Below, piece after piece: positions 1 through 9,891 of a stretch of DNA of 64,000 bases. The notes under the pieces were generated by a model. The model searched no databases. It saw only the letters and a list, made by a program, of their open reading frames with translations, and was not told the origin of the DNA. Origin of the DNA: Vandiemenella viatica (taxonomy: Eukaryota; Arthropoda; Insecta; Orthoptera; Morabidae); contig CM061921.1 in NCBI GenBank assembly GCA_031002005.1, positions 177,080,935 through 177,144,934 of the forward strand, written 5' to 3'. A program made the translations under genes and the position numbers. How positions within the stretch are numbered: position 1 is the first letter of the stretch; the number at the start of each line of letters is the position of its first letter.

Positions 1-690
1 AGAATAAATTCCCAGTTCACTGTACATTCTTATAAAACCTTTACTTTTCTGTTAGTGTGCCAACTAAACTGAATTTTTTAAATTATATTTATTAATCATC
101 ATTCGCTGGTGAACTATTAATTTTTTCAACTTTTCCATGCTCAAATATAGAAACTGCTCATTCAAAGGACCTAAGTGGATTAATAAATATCTATACTTTC
201 TCGCCAGTGTGGCATTGCATGGGAGAGTGCTGGTCCCTATTTGCTGTCTGTACTTAATGAAGTTTTGAGATAGTTTCCCCGCAATCATCAAGGTGAATGC
301 TGGGATAGTCCCTATTCTCTGATATGAAATAAATAAAACCTCATAAACTACACATTTCACAAAGACAACAGAACATAGTTACATGTTTTGCAGACTGATG
401 GCAACACAACATTCCTCCACTGCAGTAAACGCTCCGGAGCCTATCACAGGTGGGTGCACACATAATCCTGCCCTTATGACTACACAATGGACACCTGTGC
501 GCAGGTGATGCTGTTCCGTAGTCTTGCGATTCACCAGGACATATACAGGGGGGAAAAATCTAATGAAGACAGCCGGTCTAAATCCCTCTGTAACTGTACA
601 CAATCTTTTCATATCATAATCATGTTATACCACATTATGCAAGCCGCAAACAGCCTAACTTCTGAATCTAAACCAGCAACAGAATCATTC
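1..690. other. AT-rich DNA, nothing assignable
   Basis: No gene is recognised here. A 98-codon open frame on the minus strand (64-360) has no motif I can name. A cysteine-rich stretch on the minus strand around 400-500 is listed among the rejected items. Confidence 0.4.
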
Positions 691-694
691 ATTA

Positions 695-1160
695 GAATAA
701 TGAATCGAATCAACAGCCTATCCTCTGGCACTAATATTCTCACTTCCACCAAAGCAAAACAGGCATTCAGACTTCAAAAGAGAGCAATAAGAATTATGAA
801 AGGTATCACATGTAGATAATCCTGCGTGGAAATTTTTAAAGAGCTTGGAATATTGACTCTACCATCGATATATTTATTTGAATGTATCTGTTTCCTGAAG
901 TTATATCAGGAATATGCAACACTAAATAGAGAAATACATAATTATGAAGCAAGAAATAGGGACGATCTTCATAGAGAGTGGCACAAAAAAGCTCTGTACC
1001 AACAAAGTGTACTCTACCACCCAAATATTCTTAACAAATTTTTGTCTGAAAGCATAAAATGAATAGCAAATCCAAATAAATTTAAATATAAGCTGAAAAA
1101 TATGTTATTAGTCAATAGCTTCTATAGTTTCAATAACTACATGAGCCATAAGAAATAGTA
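695..1160 (+). pseudogene. LINE reverse transcriptase C-terminal fragment
   Basis: The frames around 700-820 and 826-1062 together read like the end of a LINE ORF2. First comes a block KAKQAFRLQKRAIRIM, then a stop, then FKELGILTLPSIYLFE and a run containing NYEARNRDDL. That order (LQK.AIRI, then FKELGILTLPS, then the Y..RN block) is the usual tail of many arthropod non-LTR reverse transcriptases after the thumb domain. The palm domain with YADD is absent, so the copy is 5' truncated. The in-frame stop near 817 and the stop at 1060 make it dead. The LINE clade cannot be fixed from this tail. Confidence 0.6.
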
Positions 1161-1162
1161 CA

Positions 1163-1640
1163 AACAAGACTGAATTATTTTGTTATGAAACATGTAAAAT
1201 ATCAAAGTATTCACTTAATTTAGTCAAACAAAAGTATTTTATATGATTTTGGTATTGCCTGTATGATTTTACTTATGATAGTTATAATAATGATACACAA
1301 TCTTGAATTGTACTAAAAATATATATTGCAACTCTTATTATGATTATTGTTGACTTGTCTTGTGTCATAAAATATATGACCTCAAGGATCAAATAAAATA
1401 CAATACCTCCCATGAAAGCACATTTCCTACAACTCTTTCCATCCCAGTTTTTAAGAATTCCTCCATGCAGCAAGACATCCAGATTCACCTCAATGGTTTT
1501 ATCCATATTCACCAACATTCTGTGGCTTTGTCAAACACTTCTGAGATATCTCATCACACATCCAATTTTATAATTTACAATGACTTATTAACATTTTGAT
1601 TATAAATAGCAACACAGACTTTAATAATGTACCAAAGGGC
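1163..1640. other. AT-rich spacer, no gene seen
   Basis: Short open frames overlap on both strands, but none shows a recognisable domain. It separates two fragments of LINE ORF2 tails and may be decayed LINE sequence. Confidence 0.4.
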
Positions 1641-1643
1641 TAA

Positions 1644-2690
1644 GTGCTAGGACCTCTGTTGTTCATTCTATATATAAATGATATCCCAAGATCAAAAGGA
1701 GAGAGTGACACAATAGTTCTTTACAGGGCCGCATTTAGGCTCCGTGGGCCCCTAGGCTATACATGTGGTGCAGGCTCCCTTGTCGGCAGTGGCCCTGGCT
1801 GCCTCCGGCTATGGATGCTTAAATTAAAAAAAAAAAAAAATATGGGTTAGCGCTACTACTGGCCCAGGCGGTGGACCCAGGTTGTGGTGCGGGCCCCTAG
1901 GCTACAGCTTATGTAGCCTATGCTTAAATGCAGCCATGGTTCTTTATGTAAATAATGCAACTATGAAGATATCAAACATCAAACTACGGATTCTAAAAAA
2001 CAAAAACTAACCTGTACTTTCAGAAACTAGCAACATGGTTGGAAGATAATTCATAATAAAAGTCAAATAATATCATTTCAGATGAAGAAGGTACTCTGTT
2101 AATTTAAACAGACACAGTCAACAAATAAGTGATACAAAAACACCTAAATTGCTAGGGATTCAAATTGGCAACTAAATGAATTGTGAAAATCACGTGGAAC
2201 AATGCTGTGGGAAACTAACCCCTATTGTATTTATGGTCAGCTACCTAAGGGAAATCTGCACTAGGGATATTCTGATGACCATTTATTTCTCTCTTTTTGA
2301 AAGTCAACTGAGGTATAGTAAATCAGCATGGGGAAGACCCACAGAGAATAAGATGATAAGAATATTAAAAATAGAAAAAAACATATAATTAGAATACTAC
2401 TAAAAGAAAAAGGAATGGTTTCATGTAAAATATATATATATTTTGTTAGATTTTAAGATTCTGACATTTCCTTGTATATAAATATATAAGAACTAAAGAA
2501 TGCTGTAAAAAGTATGATCAAGTACACGACTTTGAAACACATAATAAAACTGATTCAGTTTACAAGTACCAAATTTTTCAATAAGCTTCCTACATATTTA
2601 AAATTAATTAGTAACAAGAGAGAACAATTCAAGCATAAGCTTAACGAGTATTTATGTGATAAAGCCTTCTACTCGGTCAAATAGTATTTA
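1644..2690 (+). pseudogene. LINE reverse transcriptase fragment, split by a MITE
   Basis: Palm-domain sequence GPLLFILYINDIP starts near 1650 and runs up to a broken form of the Y-x-D-D region near 1715, where a MITE interrupts it. Reading resumes at about 1947. Later blocks are recognisable: HVEQCCGKLTPIVF and a block ending in LFESQLRYSKSAWG (2176-2340), and FNKLPTYLKLISNKREQFKHK (about 2575-2640), which is the usual LINE C-terminal tail. Several stops and frame changes occur, so this is a dead copy. The tail resembles the fragment at 695-1160 and may belong to the same or a related family. Confidence 0.65.
1724..1938. mobile_element. 215-bp hAT-type MITE with 8-bp TSD
   Basis: The element starts CAGGGCCGCATTTA and its other end, read in reverse complement, is CATGGCTGCATTTA. 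These terminal inverted repeats match at 11 of 14 positions. It is flanked by identical 8-bp copies of GTTCTTTA (1716-1723 and 1939-1946). An 8-bp duplication with CA-starting ends is the hAT signature. The inside is GC-rich with an A14-type run and no ORF, so it is non-autonomous. It sits inside the LINE palm domain, so it is younger than that LINE. Confidence 0.85.
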
Positions 2691-2699
2691 AATGATGGC

Positions 2700-3300
2700 A
2701 CAAGGAAAACAATGTTTTAAATAAAAAAATTGTTTGAATTAACAGTGTATAATTATATGTGATATCTTAGCAAACATTTGTTGATGACATGTATAGTAAG
2801 CTAAAAAATAAAGTAAATCTATAGTACAAATGTATGAAAAGTAAGTGACTGACACAAATTAAACATGTATAAGTAGAGAATGAATAATTTTATAGTTAAC
2901 TTAAGGCATTAAGTTGTTAAGCCAGATGGAATATACTTAGTACTATAGAATCCAAAATGTACCTTTGACTTGTCCTAAGTTATTATACAATTTATTGTAT
3001 GTAAATGATATATGGAACCAAATAAAATGAATTAATAAATGATGTTTCTTTCTCATACTTAATGACCATGTATAAACAAATGTTTGTAACAGAATTGTTT
3101 ACCCGATAAAATTATGCACCAGTGCCAATGCAGTCAACTGTAACTTTTAATTCTTGGATTTCTCTGATATCAAACCACTTCTACCGATGGCGACATTTAG
3201 TTAAAAATCTGATTTTTTTTTTATATGTATATATCAACAATATGAAATCGTAACTAACCTCTTATAACAGTAATAACAATCGTTTCTCCTCGAGAGAATT
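2700..3300. other. AT-rich spacer, no feature seen
   Basis: No open frame with a recognisable domain, no RNA gene and no clear repeat was seen. If the candidate exon at 3317-3404 is real, this is its first intron on the minus strand. Confidence 0.4.
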
Positions 3301-3316
3301 ATTAAAATAATTTTAC

Positions 3317-3404
3317 CTGAGAGCTGGATTTTCTTCTTTATTTCAGCAATTTTCCTGTTGATAACCATTAAATCCTTGTCACCGTTTTTATTAAAGAACG
3401 GCAT
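3317..3404 (-). CDS. Candidate first coding exon, coiled-coil (ODAD3/CCDC151-like?)
   Basis: Reading the minus strand from an ATG at 3404, 29 codons run without a stop and are followed by one extra base and a GTAAAA splice donor (GT at 3316-3315). The peptide begins MPFFNKNGDK and ends in a charged helical stretch, INRKIAEIKKKIQLS. From general knowledge, vertebrate CCDC151 (outer dynein arm docking complex subunit 3) has a similar INKKIAELKKKIQL-like helix close to its N terminus, which is why I suggest it. No second exon was found in the 3.3 kb downstream. The peptide is short and the match is by memory, so this is a tentative call. If correct, it would be the only host gene in the window. 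Confidence 0.35.
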
Positions 3405-3417
3405 TTCGCGTTAGGGA

Positions 3418-3454
3418 CCGTTGCTACAATAATAACAGCAGCAACCTAGCAACG
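3418..3454. promoter_or_regulatory. Cluster of RFX-like half-sites upstream of the exon
   Basis: Just upstream of the candidate minus-strand exon lie three AGCAAC/GTTGCT half-sites: GTTGCT at 3420-3425 and AGCAACCTAGCAAC at 3439-3452. RFX factors bind pairs of RGYAAC half-sites and control cilium genes. Here the close pair is a direct, not an inverted, repeat, so it is not a textbook X-box. Confidence 0.2.
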
Positions 3455-3459
3455 ATGCA

Positions 3460-4330
3460 CTCATCTACACACAATCTTACCAAGACAGACACAATTTAAT
3501 TTACGGAATTGTCCATTTTCATTTGTTATCTCACTAGTCACCGAAAGTTTCTCAAACCTTTATTGCGCAAATCACGTCAACTTAATAGAAACAGCTCTCA
3601 TTAACATTGACACCGTACCGCAAATGAAACGAAAACACATCAGTGAATGAATGAACAAACTCAGAATGAAATAAACAATTTATATTATTTTTATATTAAA
3701 CCAGACTACAACTTTCTAGAATTTAAAGGGCCGTTTCAATGTATTTTTGGAAGGAGCCTTGCTTGGGCGGAAGTTTTTAAGGTGTAATTATTTCTTACTA
3801 ATGTTAAAGTACGCGGTACTGAAGAAGCACATAAAATAAATAACTTCACTGAATGTCTATAAACAAACACTGTTTATTATGGCTATAAAATTGTTTTTAA
3901 TTTGTGTAAAATCGAAATGAGCGCCAAGATTTCTATTCCATCAAAGAATTTGTACAAAAACTCATTGTACCTAATATGCTATTTGCAAAATTCAGTTGCC
4001 AATTTAAAATATTTAATTTTTGTTTCGTTTTTTTGTTTGTTTATAATATATAATGCTTTTTCACCATGGTTATTATTCATCTTCCACGACATGATCCACA
4101 TTCCAGAGGGCCTTAGCCCTAGTGTAGCCAACCGTTAAAAAAGCTGTCCACCAGATTCAACTCCTAAAACCACCAGAAAAGTACTAACAAAAGCGGCGCT
4201 ACTCTCATAACCACTAAATTTTCCATTAAACAAATATTTGGTTACTGCGAAAGAAAATAATGGGTATATTGTTAAAGCAGTAACCTTTGTTATTCCATAA
4301 TACGCATTAAATTTCTGTATAAATGATCAG
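3460..4330. other. AT-rich spacer, no feature seen
   Basis: It contains only short open frames without domains. It could hold the promoter or 5' sequence of the candidate exon. Confidence 0.4.
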
Positions 4331-4339
4331 TACATCAAC

Positions 4340-4840
4340 ATGCAACTAGTAATTCAACGAATCATCAACAAATTATTTAATCAACTGCTATTCTGTATTA
4401 TGTCGTCTTCATCAGATAAATCATTTTTGTCGGTGCCATCATCATCAGTAGATTTAAACGATTCTTCGGACCAATTTATAACTTTTATAGGTACAGTATT
4501 TCAAAGTCATTGCAGCACTTTCCTAACAACCTCAAGCTGCAGCGTACCCTTGATATTGTACTTAAAAGATTCAAGCTAATTCTGTTCCTCTTCTGTTTTT
4601 TATTACAGTCATACTGCCAAATAGTCTTTCAACATCGACACTGGAATGCGGCAGTATTAAAAGACTAATTGCAAAAGTCGATAATTCCGCAAATCTAGGA
4701 CCTCCTTGAGCATCTTTGAATCACAATACTTCATACCATGGAGGAAGGAATATTCCTTCCTCCATGCTTCATACCAATTTTTTTAGTATCTTTTGTCGCA
4801 TTCTATTCCAGTAAGTGAATTTTTCGATACTGATCATCGA
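4340..4840 (-). pseudogene. hAT transposase, C-terminal dimerisation domain (piece 3 of 3)
   Basis: The minus strand reads FKDAQGGPRFAELS followed by LLILPHSSVDVERLFGSM and an NRRG-like end (about 4725-4590). This is the hAT dimerisation domain, in which LP.S...VER.FS.M is the conserved core. An acidic serine-rich tail follows down to 4340. A 38-bp disruption (see 4729-4776) breaks the motif NWYEVL just upstream. Order and strand fit it being the last part of the same gene as 7310-8045 and 22592-23600, cut off by the LINE at 4845-7290. Confidence 0.7.
4729..4776. repeat. Palindrome flanked by 10-bp direct repeats
   Basis: Positions 4737-4766 form a perfect 30-base palindrome (CATGGAGGAAGGAAT and its reverse complement). 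It is bordered by two copies of CTTCATACCA (4729-4738 and 4767-4776). Removing one repeat and the palindrome restores the hAT reading across NWYEVL, so this is a 38-bp insertion. Confidence 0.75.
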
Positions 4841-4844
4841 CTGT

Positions 4845-7290
4845 TGCTATGAGAAACAGGAAGGCAGTAGGAATTCTTGAAACAACTAAACAAGGAATTA
4901 ATAATGTCAAAGAAACTGGCCAAGGATGAGTTTATGAAGAATATTATTGGTGCAGGGGGACCTCTAACTGATGCATCTAGAAATTTCTATAGCTATATCA
5001 GAAAACTGAGGGGAAGAGAGGGTGTTGAGACAATTATAGATAAGGATGCAGAAGAAGTAACTGAGGATTAAAAAAAAGGCAGAGCTATTAAGTAACTGGT
5101 TCAGTGAGACCAAGAATTCAGGAACCGTTGGGGTTATATCAGAAATTAGCCTATCTGCACAGTTAGAAGTGAGCAGATAAGAAAATTTGAAATTCAAAAT
5201 GAAGATATCACGAAGGAACTAAGGAATCTAAAAAACCGTTAAGTGGCGGTGTGGATAATATTACTACAGATGTCTTAAAGGTAGTAGGATGGGACATTGT
5301 TCCTTATCTTGAAACCTTATTTAAATTGAGTTTGGATACTTGTTGTTTACCAGATGACTGGAAAAGTGCGATAGTAGTTCCGGTCCATAAAGGAGGGGTG
5401 ACAAATATGGTTGAAAACCAGCTTGACACCAGTGGTACGTAAATTAATTGAGAGATTAATATGTAACCATATCAGACGTGTCTGTGAGGAACGTAATTGG
5501 TTTTCAAGGCGGCCACATGGCTTTAGACAAGGATATTCATGCGAATCTCAATTAGTAAGCTATATGCAAGGTATTTCTGATGAAATGGACAGGGAAGGTC
5601 AAGTAGATATTGTAGCACTAGATCTTTCAAAGGCCTTTGACAGAGTGAGCCATAAGATGGTGCTAAATAAAGTAAAAACTATAGGAATTGATAAAAAACA
5701 GTGATTTGCTGGGTAGAAGAATTCCTAAAAGGTAGAAAGCAAAAAGTCAGGGTAGGAAATGCAGCAAGGGCGTATCCAGGATCAGAACTAGAGGGGGGCA
5801 GGATTTGAACTAGGGGGGGGGGGGCAACTCATTTTGGTTTTGAGGAAGTGGGGTGGGGGGACTGAAACATGACATTACAAAATCAAACTCAAACCTATTC
5901 AGGAAACTATTTTTATCATTGATTAATATAGTAACCCAACTACTTAATCTAAGGACCTACTATGTAGTTAATTAAGATCGTAAGTCAGTTAGTTTTTTAT
6001 GTAAACATTAACTGTCTCGGATTTTCAATTTCAATAATTTTGTTTGTCAATATCTCATGGTGTTCTTTCACGAAATTTCGATGCACACTCATCAGACATA
6101 ATCCAGTCAATCTTTCTCTCCCAAAGTGCTCCTGAACTAGTTCTTCACTCGTCGAAGCATACTGAAGGCAACTTAATTTTTTTTCTAGGGGGGGGGCAGC
6201 AGCCCCCCTCTGCCCCTCGCTGGATACGACCATGAAATGCAGTATCAAAAGAAGTATGAGTGAACATGGTCGTTCCACAGGATAGTGTATTAGGACCATT
6301 GCTATTCGTTATTCTATTGAATGATTGTGTTAATGGTTAACTGTTAGAAGTTAGATTGTTTGTAGATGACATAATGTTGTATAAAAGGATCAAAACAATA
6401 GAAGACTGTAAACAGCTGCAGGGTGATCTAGATAGGGTAACTAGCTGGGTGTGTTAACATGGGATGAAGATAAATGCAAAGCAGAGCCAGCTTATTAGGT
6501 ACACAGATAAAAAGCTAAAGGTTGATTATGATTATAAAGTGGGGAAGGAGCTACTTAATGAAGACTCGAAATGTAAATACCTCAGCATAATATTTGATGG
6601 CAGACTTAACTTGGCAGGACACATTGGACAGGTAGTAGGAAAAGTGTTAAAAATCCTTCACCTATTGGAAAGAGTGATAAGGGGATGCACTAGAGAAGTA
6701 AGGGAATTGGGGTACAAAACTTTGGTCAGACCACTGCTGGAATATGGTGGTGTTGTATGGGAACCACATTTTGGGTATCAAATACAGGAGTTCGAGGGAG
6801 TGCAGAGAAGGGCTGCCAGGTTTGTCTTTGGAAATTACAGCAAAACACAATCGGTAACTAATATGATAATGGAGCTGGAGTGGGATTCATTGGAGAATAG
6901 ATGGAGGGTGAAGAGAGTCATGGGAGTGTACAAAAGCCTATACTGGTGATGAAGCATGGAAAGATATTGTTGGGAAAATTAAGAGAGGTGCTTGGAAGGG
7001 TAAAGTTGACCATGACCACAAGTTGGCACTTGATTTCAGTCATAAGGGTATGGGAAAATTTTCTTTTATAGGAAAGGGTGTAAGGGATTGGAATAAATTG
7101 CCAAGAGAAGTGATGAATAATTTACCTAAAACACTGAAAGAATTCAAAGTAAAAATTAGTTGAGGGCAAAAATGGGCTGGAAGAGGAAGGGAGAAGGATG
7201 TGTAGGGAGATTGCCACCGGAGCGTGCGCTCCATCGCAATTTTATCAATTATTATTATGTTATTCTGCACTTCCATTGAACTGAGCCATT
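4845..7290 (+). pseudogene. CR1/L2-like LINE ORF2, 5' truncated
   Basis: Order of blocks: linker between endonuclease and RT (NFYSYIRKLRGREG, about 4985), LFKLSLDTCCLPDDWKSA (about 5315), RHSCESQL-like block RQGYSCESQLVSYMQ (about 5530), VALDLSKAFDRVSHKMVL (about 5610), then after an inserted MITE VLGPLLFVI (about 6285), FVDDIMLYK (about 6358), and the tail VQRRAARFVFGNYS (about 6800) with WNKLPREVMNNLP (about 7095). This order and the QRRAARFV and WN.LP motifs are typical of CR1/L2-type LINEs. The endonuclease is missing. Stops and frame changes occur throughout. It separates two pieces of the minus-strand hAT gene. Confidence 0.75.
5765..6234. mobile_element. 470-bp hAT-type MITE with 8-bp TSD
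   Basis: Ends are CAAGGGCGTATCCAG and, in reverse complement, CATGGTCGTATCCAG (12 of 15 match). Exact 8-bp flanks AAATGCAG lie at 5757-5764 and 6235-6242. G-runs lie just inside both ends. No transposase is encoded. It interrupts the CR1-like LINE between the block GRKQKVRVGNA and the VLGPLLF block. Confidence 0.85.
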
Positions 7291-7309
7291 ATGTAAACTA
7301 GATTTTCTT

Positions 7310-8045
7310 TGTTGTGATTAAGTGCTTGTTCAAATCTTAGTGTGGATTTTTTTTCCATTAGTGTAAAATTTTACATCACTCTATTATTTATTTCTTCAAT
7401 GGACTTACTATACAATTTATCCAGTGATCCCGCATTATTTCTGTCTTCCCGTTGTAATCTCTTTTCCCTCATTTCAAGTATTTGTTTTTCAAATCGAAAT
7501 CCCAGATATCATCTTCGATCTAAGAAATCACGAATATTTTGAAAAAAATATTAACTTTATTTGTAGGTAACGTAACTTTGCTGACAAGCATATTTATCTG
7601 GCTGGTAAACTCACCGCACAACTTGATGTGGTCTGTATTTTTTGACTCGAACATTTTATTGACGCTGTTTATTTCAATTAATATTGTATATAAAAATGAA
7701 ATATAAGCGTAGTTCATCTCATTCGCATACATAAAGTGTAATAACTCTGCTGTGTGAAACCTTTCATGCATCTTAGCTACGGAGAAATGCGTTTTTAGCT
7801 CTTGCCATTGCGTGTATATTTTTAATACAGCGGACTCTAATGACAACCATCTTGTCTGCCATGCTTGAACTATTTTTAGCGGTTCTTGTGCGTTGTTAAT
7901 GGTTTTGTTTAACTGCTTATAGACAGAAGAGGAAGCGACTAAACCAATCATACGTCTCTCTAACCATAAATTCCAAATTACTTGATAAAAATTTGTTTTG
8001 CAGCCTCTGTAACAGCCAGTTGCAAGGAATAGCATAAGCAACGCG
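7310..8045 (-). pseudogene. hAT transposase, central part (piece 2 of 3)
   Basis: On the minus strand, frames from 8045 downward read CYSLQLAVTEAAKQ, SNLEFMVRETYDWFSR, then SSVYKQLNKTINNAQEPLKI, TRWLSLESAV, and a long helical region to about 7520. In DUF4371-type hAT transposases, a histidine/cysteine-containing HSLQLA block, the YNWFS block and the P-x-x-TRWLS motif occur in this order, which supports the assignment. At least two frame changes and stops make it non-functional. It is cut at 8045 by the composite insertion at 8046-22591; its N-terminal part is at 22592-23600 and its C-terminal part at 4340-4840. Confidence 0.75.
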
Positions 8046-8194
8046 CATGGCCGCCGGGAGGGGGGGGGGGGGGTGCAAGGGTGTGCACTTACACCCCCCT
8101 GCTATGAAAGAAAATACACAGGAAAAGATTAAAAAACAAAAATGTTATGTAGTGTTCACGGGTGTGCAGCCGGATGGTGTTTTGGAAACACAAC

Positions 8195-8226
8195 GTTTCG
8201 ACAACCAGCTCGGCTGTCTTCATCAG
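8195..8226 (-). ncRNA. Hammerhead-ribozyme-like core (left end of PLE)
   Basis: On the minus strand CTGATGA is followed by a 7-bp stem (GACAGCC with GGTTGTC, loop GAGCT) and then GAAAC. That is the conserved hammerhead core with stem II. Penelope-like elements are known to carry hammerhead motifs in their pLTRs. Stems I and III and the cleavage site were not established. Confidence 0.55.
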
Positions 8227-8408
8227 GTGTCCGGTGACTACAGGCTGACGAAAGCTGACAGTCACCGCGTGGACTGGCTTAGCCATCATCATCATCTGTC
8301 TGAGCAAAGCTCATAATGTCTTTCGTGAGCCAGGATACCCTATGTCACGTGTCTGAATTGCTTTTTTGACTTGGCTTTCTGTTAATGTCATGAGGATGTA
8401 TTGGTAGT

Positions 8409-8551
8409 CTAATTTGTAGACAGTCTTGGAATTAGGACGGTGATGAGCTGGGTGAGCAGCGTAACCACCGTCGTCATCTGGTCGCTGGATCCGGTACAGC
8501 AGGCGTGGCAGGTCCCCTCCTGCCGACCTTCTCGTAGGCTGGCTGGCTGCC
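8409..8551 (-). pseudogene. C-terminal end of Gag-like ORF1
   Basis: The minus strand reads RQPASLREGRQEG, then a hydrophobic heptad-like stretch MTTVVTLLTQLITVLI, then a stop at 8409. It joins the Gag-like ORF at 9892 once the plus-strand LINE A and one target duplication are removed. LINE ORF1 proteins in this window end with a similar helix (LLTMLTTLLTKFDQL in copies F, G and H). Confidence 0.5.
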
Positions 8552-8567
8552 GACTGAATCCAGGAGC

Positions 8568-9891
8568 AGCAACGCCATTAACTGCCCATTTCCTCCTTGG
8601 GCAGAGTAGGGTGGAGTGTTTGTCTTGCGACATTTACTCCTAGTCTTATAGATGAATACTTGCTTCAGGTTAGATTTGTCTTAACGTTTGGAGTAGATAT
8701 TTTCAGATGATTTGGGGATTTATTGTACAAGTGAGATAGGTCCTAAAAACCCCTCTCTACCTCAAAACTACCGGCCCATAAGTCTGTTACCATCTATCAG
8801 CAAGGTGTTTGAGCGTCTGCTCCTCAAACGCCTAAACCTGTATATCGAGCTACAGAGTATTCTCCCAGACCATCAATTTGGGTTCCGTCAGGGACACTCA
8901 ACCACCCAGCAACTGATGAGGGTGGCTGAGACTGCCACGACGGCCTTCAACCATAAAGAATACTGTGGACTTGTGCTATTAGATATATCCTGGGCATTTG
9001 ACTCGGTATGGCACGCCGGACTGCTACTACGACTCTACGAATTGGGACTCCCGGGACAGCTTGTCAAACTGATAAAATCATACCTGGAAAACCGCTCCAT
9101 CAAAGTCAAAATTGGTAACGTCTATTCCACAAGGCGTAGCATTCAGGCAAGAGTACCACAAGGCTCGACCCTAGGACCTCTGCTATACTCCCTATATACA
9201 GCCAATGTACCTTCTCAAAACGGAATTCACACCGCCACATATGCTGATGATACAGCTTACTTCACTCGCTGCCGCAGCAAAGCTATCGTTACCCGTCGTC
9301 TGCAGGAGGTACTGCAGAAGACTGAGGCCTGGGCGAGGAGGTGGCGTATCGGAATCAACCCAACGAAGACCCAAGCCATCTTACTAACTAAAAGGATAGG
9401 ACCTCGACAGAGACCTCAATTGGATCAACAACTCACAATTCATAACAACTTAATCCCATGGTCAAACACAGTTCGCTACCTTGGAGTCCTGCTTGACTCC
9501 AGGTTGACCAGGAGGGCCCACATAAACGACCTCCGCAGAAGAGCTAGCGCGAGACTTCAAGCGTTGTACCCAGTGCTAAACAGGGACAGTAAGCTCTCCG
9601 CACCCTTAGGAGTACGGATCTACTGCACCTTAGTAAGACAAATACTTGAATATGCCTGTCCTGTGTGGGGATACACAGCTAAAACAAATCTTGACCGACT
9701 TCAAATTATTCAAAATCGAGCGTTGAAGAGAGCACTTCATCTTGACTGCAGATTTCCCACAATTGCCCTTCATGAAGCCACAGGGCTACCAACTTTAAAA
9801 CATCGATTCAAGGATCTTGCCACCAAATTTTATAATACAGCCCATAAATCCAACAACCCACTAATCAATGATCTGGGAAATTATCCGGTAG
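8568..9891 (+). mobile_element. LINE A: Jockey-type RT fragment with 16-bp TSD
   Basis: From about 8739 a frame runs through the RT palm and fingers: QNYRPISLLPSISKVFERLL, FGFRQGHSTTQQLM, LVLLDISWAFDSVWHAG, VPQGSTLGPLLYSLYTA, ATYADDTAYF, VRYLGVLLDSRL, ILEYACPVWGY and LQIIQNRALKRALHL. The catalytic YADD is intact. The copy stops at LGNYPVG, short of the family's usual end (about 15 residues further in copies B and D), and has no 3' UTR. Flanks carry the same 16 bases GACTGAATCCAGGAGC (8552-8567, 9892-9907). The first 170 bases of the insert are unidentified. The open frame continues into flanking sequence to 10493 by chance. Confidence 0.75.

Noticed and set aside
379..612. Cysteine-rich minus-strand stretch (HRCPLCSHKGR and further Cys), reminiscent of a piggyBac C-terminal zinc ribbon
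   Set aside because: Cys spacing does not fit cleanly, a frame change is needed, and no transposase core is seen nearby.
8089..8316. Short ORFs over the left Penelope end
   Set aside because: They cover non-coding end repeats and the hammerhead-like core.
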